Assembly (NCBI GenBank): GCA_031276375.1
Contig: JAISNE010000129.1
Span: 1-6,402, forward strand
Direction of reading: 5' to 3'
Length of the DNA stretch: 6,402 bases
Source of the DNA: Accumulibacter sp.
GTDB lineage: Bacteria > Pseudomonadota > Gammaproteobacteria > Burkholderiales > Rhodocyclaceae
The notes under the pieces were generated by a model. It was not told the DNA's origin. It made no database searches and worked only from the letters and a program-made list of their open reading frames with translations. Below, piece by piece: positions 1 to 4,571 of this stretch (positions are counted from its first letter, which is position 1; each line of letters opens with the position of its first letter). The translations under genes and the position numbers were made by a program.

Positions 1-305
1 CCGTGCCGGGGCTTTCCGACAGTGATCGGCAACGCCTGAAAGCGCTGCAGGATCGTCACGACCGGGAAAATCCGCAAACGCCGCAAACCCCCCAGCTTCC
101 GCAACTCCCGCAACTTCCGTTATTCCAGCGGGAAACGCCAATCGAGGTGAGCGAGAATCAAGACATCAATGAAAAGAAATGCGCCGACCTTCGGTACTAT
201 AAACAACATGTCGACGCTCTTCAGCGGGCGGTAAATAACGAATGGCTGAATTCGGAACACCGCCGCGTCAGCGATGATATTTCCCGTCTGAACTGCGGTT
301 CCTGA
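1..305 (+). CDS. C-terminal part of an unrecognised protein with a Pro/Gln-rich linker (5' partial)
   Basis: The frame whose first full codon is at base 3 stays open to a TGA at 303-305, giving 100 visible residues. The first visible codon is GTG, but no ribosome binding site can be seen and the gene probably starts upstream of the window. The visible part opens with a charged, helix-prone stretch (SDSDRQRLKALQDRHDREN). A low-complexity linker of PQT and PQL triplets follows (residues 24-39). It ends with a charged segment holding two cysteines 38 residues apart (C60 and C98). A paired-cysteine C-terminal helix is reminiscent of some small periplasmic DUF4124-type proteins, but the N-terminal domain that would settle this is outside the window. 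No function is assigned. The reading frame is supported by its continuity and by proteobacterial-looking codon use, not by a recognised family. The link to the ATPase genes downstream is unclear, because 673 bases separate them. Confidence 0.55.
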   Translation, partial: VPGLSDSDRQRLKALQDRHDRENPQTPQTPQLPQLPQLPLFQRETPIEVSENQDINEKKCADLRYYKQHVDALQRAVNNEWLNSEHRRVSDDISRLNCGS

Positions 306-383
306 ATGAGTGGAAGCCGGCAAGACGCGATCTGGCGCGGCAGACAAATGGCCTGAAGAGATTTTTTTCTGGCCAGGGCTGGT

Positions 384-478
384 CAAGCTGAACCCCCGCC
401 CTCATCCGCTTTCGCCACCATCTCCTCCAAGGGGAAAAGGGAAGGAGAGTGGCGGCTTTTCGGCGCCTTTTCTGCCGG
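384..478 (+). repeat. Dispersed intergenic repeat, copy A
   Basis: This segment matches a second copy at about 3272-3369. A 16-base block, CCCTCATCCGCTTTCG, is identical at 399-414 and 3288-3303. Exactly 24 bases after the start of each block comes a 21-base block at 423-443 that differs at one position from 3312-3332. A weaker GCGCCTTT..TGCCGG block ends both copies. The two copies are in the same orientation and bracket the double-AAA+ ATPase gene. Composition and position fit the mobile or repetitive intergenic elements common in proteobacterial genomes. The outer limits are approximate. Confidence 0.7.
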
Positions 479-688
479 TTATGATGGAATTGCCATATTT
501 CCGCGCGCGGCGCGTTCGGGCAGCGAAGCGGCAAGGCGCTGGGCGGGCGGTCTCGTGACGATGATCTCTTTCGCAGGGCGTTTCCGTCCAGAACAGCCAA
601 AACCATTGTCATAGCCGGGGCTGCACGCCGGGGCGATCCAGCCGGCGACTCGATCGCCTTGCCCGCCGGAATCCAGAGTCCGATGAAT

Positions 689-756
689 GCGCCTGGAGCC
701 TGGTTTTCACCGGGACGAAAGGGTGGGAGCATTGCCGGCGAGAAAATTCCAGGCGC
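689..756. repeat. 68-base imperfect long hairpin
   Basis: The outer arms GCGCCTGGA (689-697) and TCCAGGCGC (748-756) are perfectly complementary over 9 bases. Inside them TTTTC (704-708) pairs with GAAAA (742-746), and CCGG (710-713) with CCGG (735-738), leaving a 21-base apical loop. Nested complementarity in three blocks suggests a real structured element, either a REP-like palindrome or a folded RNA. No T-run follows, so it is not a standard terminator. Confidence 0.45.
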
Positions 757-916
757 TTGGCCGAGACCAAAGCCAGTGTTCGTTCCTGTCCCGTCCCACG
801 GGAGGGGGCAAGGATTCCGGCATGGCATTCCGGCTGCTCGCGGGCGCGTCGTCTTTTTTTGACCGTTCCGCCCGGCGCATCCGGCTCGCGCCGTCCGATC
901 CCTGCCGGTCGTCCGT

Positions 917-951
917 GTGCGACACAGTACGTCGCACCGGTATTCGATAAT
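917..951 (+). promoter_or_regulatory. Possible promoter/operator of the double-AAA+ ATPase gene
   Basis: GTGCGAC (917-923) and GTCGCAC (931-937) form a perfect 7+7 inverted repeat with a 7-base centre. Nine bases later comes GATAAT (946-951), one mismatch from the -10 consensus. It would start transcription near 957-958, just upstream of the Shine-Dalgarno at 967-972. No good -35 box stands 16-18 bases upstream of it, since that position falls inside the inverted repeat. The arrangement would fit an activator- or repressor-bound site overlapping -35, but this is inference from spacing alone. Confidence 0.25.
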
Positions 952-966
952 GGAAGCATCGACTTC

Positions 967-972
967 AAGGAG
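967..972 (+). promoter_or_regulatory. Shine-Dalgarno AAGGAG deciding the ATPase start
   Basis: AAGGAG lies 6 bases before the ATG at 979, an ideal spacing. The same frame is open further upstream to an ATG at 757, but the 74 extra residues would be an Arg/Pro/Ser-rich peptide running through the inverted repeat and the possible -10 box, and that ATG has no comparable ribosome binding site. Confidence 0.75.
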
Positions 973-978
973 CGCATC

Positions 979-3033
979 ATGGTACGTCGTTACGGTACAC
1001 TACCAAGCGTGGAGGATATTCCTCCGGTCGTCATTCTCTGGGCGTTGCGTCTGCTGGTTTTGAGCAATGAAACCTCTTTGCGCCATAAAAACACGCTGAT
1101 CCAGGCCATCGGCCTGTCGGAACTGTTCGATGCGGCGGAGGACGCGCCTCCCGCCAGGGAAATCCGCAGGCGGATTCGTCTTCGCCATCGGCTGAGCGAA
1201 AGGCGTCTCGGGAAGGCATCCCTGCCGTCTCCGCTCGCGGAGAATATTGCCCGCCTTGCCGGAGTGATCGGCCTGAAGCCGACGGAATGTCTGATTCTCG
1301 GTTTCGTTGCCTTGCTGCATACCCAGCCGGCGCTCAATGAGGCCGGCAACACCTTGGAGCACTTGAGCACTCCGGCGATGCATCGCGCGGTATCCGTGGC
1401 GCTGGATATCCCGGAAGCGGATGTCCGCGCGGCCTTGGGCGCGAAAGGCGGGCTGATTCGTTGCGGTCTGCTGCGCATCGATAACGATAGCGAACCCTTG
1501 CGTGGCAAATTCAACCAGGTCAGCCGGGGGTTTTTCGATAAGCTGTGCCACCAGGACCTCGAGCCGCTGGATCTGTTGCGCGACACGCTCGCGCCAAGCG
1601 CGCCGGGGCATCTCGCGCTGGCGGACTATGCGCACGTCGAGCCGGGGCTGGAAACGCTGCGTGTCTTTCTGCGCCAATCCGCCGCGACGGCGCGCCAGGG
1701 CGTGAATGTTTTCCTGTACGGGCCGCCGGGCACCGGCAAGACGCAATTGGCGAAAACGCTGGCGAAGGATCTGGGCTTGAAGCTGTTCGAGGTGTCGCAG
1801 GAGGACGAGGATGGCGACCCGATCAAGGGAGAAACCCGGCTCCAGGCGTTCCGGGCGGCACAGAGCATCCTGGCCGGGCAGCGCGTGATGCTGATGTTCG
1901 ACGAAGCCGAGGATGTGTTCAACAACGGTAGTTTTTCCGAAAGGAGCACGGCGCAGCGGCACAAGGCGTGGATCAACCGCTGGCTGGAAGAGAATCGCGT
2001 GCCGACGCTGTGGCTGTCGAATTCGGTGTCCGGGATCGACGCGGCGTTCATCCGCCGCTTCGATGTGATGTTCGAATTGCCGGTGCCGCCGAAGCGCGTG
2101 CGCGAAGGCATTCTGCGCGAGGCGTGCGGCGGCTTGCTGGATACGGCCGCCATCGCCCGCGTCGCGGATTCGGAATGCCTGACGCCGGCCGTGGTCACTC
2201 GCGCGGCTTCGGTCGCGGCGCTGGTACGCGACGAGCTGGGCCAGGAAAAAAGCGCGGCGGCGTTCGAGTCGCTGGTCAACGGCACGCTCGAAGCGCAAGG
2301 ACATCGTCCGATCAAGAAGCACGACCCCGACCGGCTGCCCGAGGTCTACGACCCGGCGTTCATCAACACCGACGCCGATCTCGCGCGCATCACCGAGGGG
2401 CTTGCCGCGGCCCGTTGCGGGCGGCTCTGCCTGTACGGGCCGCCGGGCACCGGCAAGACGGCTTTCGGGCGCTGGCTGGCGGAACGCCTGGAACGTCCGC
2501 TGCTGGTGCGGCGCGCTTCCGATCTCTTGTCGATGTGGGTGGGCGGCACCGAGGCGAACATCGCTCGGACGTTCCGCCAGGCGGAGCAGGAAAGCGCGCT
2601 GCTTTTGATCGACGAGGTGGACAGCTTTCTGCAGGACCGGCGCGGCGCGCAGCGCAGTTGGGAAATCACCGAGGTCAACGAAATGCTGACCCAGATCGAG
2701 TCTTTCCCCGGCGTGCTGATCGCCTCGACGAACCTGATGGACGGGCTGGACCAGGCCGCGCTGCGCCGCTTCGACTACAAGGTGCGGCTCGATTACCTGC
2801 GCTCCGAACAGGCGGCGGCGATGCTGGAGCGGTATTGCGCGCACTGGGGAATCGTCCTGCGCGCGAGCGACGCCGAACGCCTGAAAGCGATCAGGCTGAC
2901 GCCGGGCGATTACGCGGTCATCGCCCGGCGGCATCGCATCGCGCCCTACCGGGACGCGGACGCGATGATCGAGGATTTGCGCGCCGAGGCGGCGCTGCGG
3001 CAGCCCGCGGATCGCCGCATGGGGTTTTTGTGA
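979..3033 (+). CDS. Double-AAA+ domain ATPase (684 residues)
   Basis: This is a soluble protein with tandem AAA+ modules, expected to form a stacked ring that uses ATP to remodel or unfold protein partners. Residues 1-230 are a basic, largely helical N-terminal region I do not recognise. Module 1 has Walker A GPPGTGKT (248-255), Walker B LMFDEAED (D308/E309), sensor-1 N348 and an RRFD arginine-finger motif (R359/R360). Module 2 has Walker A GPPGTGKT (487-494), Walker B LLLIDE (D545/E546), sensor-1 N585 and RRFD (R596/R597). Both therefore look able to hydrolyse ATP. Module 2 has a canonical aromatic pore loop, WVG (520-522). At the matching place module 1 has an acidic EDEDGD stretch (275-280). 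The closest broad family is the COG0464/SpoVK-like AAA ATPases, and the substrate is unknown. The gene ends 18 bases before a run of hairpins. Co-orientation with the MoxR/VWA pair suggests a shared task, but the 482-base gap means it need not be one transcript. Confidence 0.88.
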   Translation: MVRRYGTLPSVEDIPPVVILWALRLLVLSNETSLRHKNTLIQAIGLSELFDAAEDAPPAREIRRRIRLRHRLSERRLGKASLPSPLAENIARLAGVIGLKPTECLILGFVALLHTQPALNEAGNTLEHLSTPAMHRAVSVALDIPEADVRAALGAKGGLIRCGLLRIDNDSEPLRGKFNQVSRGFFDKLCHQDLEPLDLLRDTLAPSAPGHLALADYAHVEPGLETLRVFLRQSAATARQGVNVFLYGPPGTGKTQLAKTLAKDLGLKLFEVSQEDEDGDPIKGETRLQAFRAAQSILAGQRVMLMFDEAEDVFNNGSFSERSTAQRHKAWINRWLEENRVPTLWLSNSVSGIDAAFIRRFDVMFELPVPPKRVREGILREACGGLLDTAAIARVADSECLTPAVVTRAASVAALVRDELGQEKSAAAFESLVNGTLEAQGHRPIKKHDPDRLPEVYDPAFINTDADLARITEGLAAARCGRLCLYGPPGTGKTAFGRWLAERLERPLLVRRASDLLSMWVGGTEANIARTFRQAEQESALLLIDEVDSFLQDRRGAQRSWEITEVNEMLTQIESFPGVLIASTNLMDGLDQAALRRFDYKVRLDYLRSEQAAAMLERYCAHWGIVLRASDAERLKAIRLTPGDYAVIARRHRIAPYRDADAMIEDLRAEAALRQPADRRMGFL

Positions 3034-3051
3034 AGAAGAATGAAGAAATTG

Positions 3052-3140
3052 CCGACAGCCCTTCAGGGCTGTCGGTTCAACTCCATCTGGAAGGGGCTTC
3101 TCTGCCCTTCCAGATGGCTACGGTCGAAGCCACGGCCGTA
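3052..3140. repeat. Three tandem hairpins directly after the ATPase gene
   Basis: Hairpin 1 has a perfect 10-base stem, CCGACAGCCC (3052-3061) and GGGCTGTCGG (3066-3075), with loop TTCA. Hairpin 2 has a perfect 13-base stem, CCATCTGGAAGGG (3083-3095) and CCCTTCCAGATGG (3105-3117). Hairpin 3 pairs TACGGTCG (3119-3126) with CGGCCGTA (3133-3140), with one G-U pair. Being 18 bases after the stop, they could stabilise the 3' end of the message or help end transcription. None is followed by a T-run, so I do not call an intrinsic terminator. Confidence 0.75.
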
Positions 3141-3196
3141 AGAATAGGGTTCAACCTTCGCGCCGCCTTGAAGGGCGCCGTTTCAACCGGAATCTC

Positions 3197-3241
3197 CCCT
3201 CTCCCGCTTGTGGGGGAGGGGACCCGAAGGGCGGGAGAGGG
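3197..3241. repeat. 11+11 inverted repeat of a dispersed-repeat type
   Basis: CCCTCTCCCGC (3197-3207) and GCGGGAGAGGG (3231-3241) are perfect reverse complements around a 23-base centre that itself holds GGGGGAGGGGACCC. Elements of this look recur between genes in many proteobacteria (recognised by pattern, not searched). They are usually taken as non-autonomous repeats. It lies immediately upstream of repeat copy B, so the two may form one composite element. Confidence 0.65.
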
Positions 3242-3271
3242 CCGGCGGTTCCACGGCAACAGGCGTTTGGG

Positions 3272-3369
3272 CAAGCCGCGCCGCCGCCCCTCATCCGCTT
3301 TCGGCGCCTTTTCCTCCAAGGAGAAAAGGGAAACAAAAGAGGATTCAAGCGTCGCGCCTTTCTTGCCGG
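3272..3369 (+). repeat. Dispersed intergenic repeat, copy B
   Basis: This is the direct-orientation partner of the copy at 384-478. The block at 3288-3303 is identical to 399-414, and the block at 3312-3332 matches 423-443 with one mismatch and the same 24-base offset. A GCGCCTTT..TGCCGG tail is also shared. The middle and the flanks have diverged, so the copies are not recent. The limits are approximate. Confidence 0.7.
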
Positions 3370-3373
3370 CGAT

Positions 3374-3412
3374 GTTTCAACCTTGCAGGCATGAGCCTGC
3401 CGCGTCGAAAGC
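3374..3412. repeat. TTCAACC-hairpin-GTCGAA module
   Basis: GTTTCAACCTT (3374-3384) is followed by a perfect 6-base stem, GCAGGC (3385-3390) and GCCTGC (3395-3400), with loop ATGA. GTCGAA comes next, then GC-rich sequence. The same order (TTCAAC, an unrelated hairpin, GTCGAA) occurs at 3076-3128 with a different stem sequence. This suggests a modular repeat with constant edges and a variable palindromic centre. Confidence 0.45.
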
Positions 3413-3506
3413 GCCGTGCCAGCCCACTCCGGGACAGTACACCCGAGCGCGTCCAACGGCGGTTTCTAGGTTCAAACCAGAGTTGGTTTTACAGTCAACC
3501 TATCTT

Positions 3507-3510
3507 GAGG
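3507..3510 (+). promoter_or_regulatory. Short Shine-Dalgarno GAGG for the MoxR-like gene
   Basis: GAGG, within TTGAGG, ends 5 bases before the ATG at 3516. It marks this ATG as the start, although the frame is open far upstream (to 1968) through the ATPase gene and the repeat-filled gap. Confidence 0.6.
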
Positions 3511-3515
3511 CTCCC

Positions 3516-4571
3516 ATGAAAATTCCCGTCACGATTACCCCGAATGAATTGTGGGATGTGCTGGTCAACGTCGCCACGATTCGCCCTGTCTTCATCTGGG
3601 GCGCGCCGGGGATCGGCAAGTCTTCGATTGTGGAGAAGTTCGCCACGGAATTCGGTTTGCCCTGCGTTTCGCTGTTGGGCAGCCAGCTTGCGCCGGAGGA
3701 CATCATCGGCGTGCCGCGCATCGTCGAGGGCAAGAGCGAGTTCTGCCCGCCCCGCTCCATTGCGCGGGACGAACCCTATTGCCTGTTCCTCGATGAACTG
3801 AACGCCTGCTCGCAGGAAGTGCAGAAAGCCTTCTACAGCCTGATCCACGACCGGCGCATCGGCGAATACCATTTGCCGGAAGGCTCCATCGTCATCGGCG
3901 CGGGCAATCGCGCCCAGGACAACGCCATTGTGAAGCCGATGTCCTCGGCGCTCATCAATCGCATGTTCCATGTCGAGCTGGTCGCCTCGCATCGCGTCTG
4001 GCTGGCCTGGGCGGGGGAAAACGGCATCCATCCCTGGATTCTCGAATACATCGGTTTGCGCCCCGATCACCTGTGGCGGCAGCCGCCCAAGACCGAGGAG
4101 CCGTTTTCTTCTCCGCGTTCCTGGCACATGCTCTCGGACGCGCTGAAAAGCCACGGCGAGAAGATTTCCGATACGCAACTGGAAATCCTCGCCTTCGGCT
4201 GCCTCTCGCCGCACCACGCCACGCAGTTTCGCGCCTTCACCAAGCAGATTCACAACCGCTACGCGCTTTCCGCCATCATCGATGGCGAACAGAAATGGCC
4301 GCAGGATCCCAAGGAGCGCGACGCGCTTTATTTTCTTGCGCAGAGCTTTCGCGCCCAGCTTGTCAAGGAACTGCCCGCGGACAAGAACCGGCTTTCGCCC
4401 AGCACGCGCGCCTTTTCGCTGCGCGCCAAGGACATGATGAAAGACTTGGCCAACATCAGCTTGGAAATCGCGCAGATGGCCGTTTCTCCCGATGAAGGCA
4501 ATGACCTGCCGGACTGGTTCATGGTGGAGATCGTGCGTGACCTACCGCGTCTCGCGGAAAAGAAGAAATGA
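3516..4571 (+). CDS. MoxR-like AAA+ ATPase (AAA_5 type, 351 residues)
   Basis: This is a MoxR-family AAA+ ATPase, expected to form a cytoplasmic hexameric ring that works on a VWA partner to remodel or mature a target. It has Walker A GAPGIGKS (29-36), Walker B LFLDEL (D93/E94), a sensor-1 segment VIGAGNR (N131) and an arginine-finger segment ALINRMF (R149), in the usual order and spacing. The stretch between Walker A and B (QLAPEDIIGVPR) is typical of MoxR-like proteins that pair with VWA proteins. Length is normal for the family, with a helical lid from about residue 160 on, including SSPRSW. The start is fixed by GAGG at 3507-3510 and by the loss of sensible protein upstream. Its TGA overlaps the ATG of the next gene (ATGA, 4568-4571), so the two are almost surely translationally coupled. 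Known analogues are RavA, CbbQ, NorQ and CobS. Which substrate this one serves is not visible. Confidence 0.9.
   Translation: MKIPVTITPNELWDVLVNVATIRPVFIWGAPGIGKSSIVEKFATEFGLPCVSLLGSQLAPEDIIGVPRIVEGKSEFCPPRSIARDEPYCLFLDELNACSQEVQKAFYSLIHDRRIGEYHLPEGSIVIGAGNRAQDNAIVKPMSSALINRMFHVELVASHRVWLAWAGENGIHPWILEYIGLRPDHLWRQPPKTEEPFSSPRSWHMLSDALKSHGEKISDTQLEILAFGCLSPHHATQFRAFTKQIHNRYALSAIIDGEQKWPQDPKERDALYFLAQSFRAQLVKELPADKNRLSPSTRAFSLRAKDMMKDLANISLEIAQMAVSPDEGNDLPDWFMVEIVRDLPRLAEKKK

Larger units (their letters stand above)
306..978. other. 673-base intergenic region with repeats and hairpins, no convincing gene
   Basis: Open frames here are short, overlap one another on both strands, have no good ribosome binding sites and give low-complexity Arg/Pro/Ser-rich peptides, so I do not call a gene. 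The gap holds a dispersed repeat copy near 384-478 and a long imperfect hairpin at 689-756. A small hairpin lies at 789-803 (TCCCGT, 3-base loop, ACGGGA). There is a close direct repeat of ATTCCGGC at 814-821 and 827-834, and an inverted repeat plus a possible -10 box at 917-951. A run of seven T at 362-368 lies between GGCC motifs but does not follow a stem, so no intrinsic terminator for the upstream gene is visible. Confidence 0.6.
3034..3515. other. 482-base intergenic region built of hairpins and repeats
   Basis: An open frame crosses this gap into the MoxR gene, but its translation is repeat-derived and I see no coding signal. Contents in order: three consecutive hairpins (3052-3140), an 11+11 inverted repeat (3197-3241), dispersed repeat copy B (3272-3369), a further hairpin module (3374-3412), and a small hairpin AAACCA/TGGTTT (3474-3489) just before the next gene. 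TTCAAC-type motifs recur at 3074-3081, 3148-3156, 3181-3188, 3374-3384 and, with an extra A, 3469-3478. No clear sigma-70 promoter is seen for the MoxR gene. Confidence 0.6.

Noticed and set aside
350..375. Terminator formed by GGCC motifs around the T-run at 362-368
   Set aside because: The T-run lies in the loop, not after the stem, and the stem is only about 5 bases.
268..828. - strand open frame across the first intergenic gap
   Set aside because: Its peptide contains the translated dispersed repeat (SPWRRWWRKRMRAG), which is typical of a repeat spuriously called as coding.
859..864. TTGACC as a -35 box for the ATPase gene
   Set aside because: No -10-like sequence stands 16-18 bases downstream.
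757..978. Upstream extension of the double-AAA+ ATPase to an ATG at 757
   Set aside because: The 74 extra residues are low-complexity and lack a ribosome binding site. AAGGAG stands 6 bases before the ATG at 979, where family-like sequence begins.
1000..2934. Long - strand open frame (about 644 codons) opposite the ATPase gene
   Set aside because: It is an antisense shadow caused by GC-rich codon use. It gives a compositionally biased peptide with no recognisable domain, while the + strand has two full AAA+ modules.
3052..3117. Intrinsic terminator after the ATPase gene
   Set aside because: Both stems are strong but neither is followed by a run of T. They are kept as hairpins only.
3050..3412. 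CRISPR array
   Set aside because: The recurring motif is only 6-9 bases, spacing is irregular, and the segments between are palindromic rather than spacer-like.
3469..3478. tRNA T-arm-like GGTTCAAACC
   Set aside because: No acceptor, D-arm or anticodon stem can be built around it, and similar TTCAAC motifs recur through the gap as part of repeats.
1968..3515. Very long N-terminal extension of the MoxR-like protein
   Set aside because: The upstream part is the ATPase gene read in another frame plus repeat-filled intergenic DNA. The first sensible start is ATG 3516 with GAGG before it.
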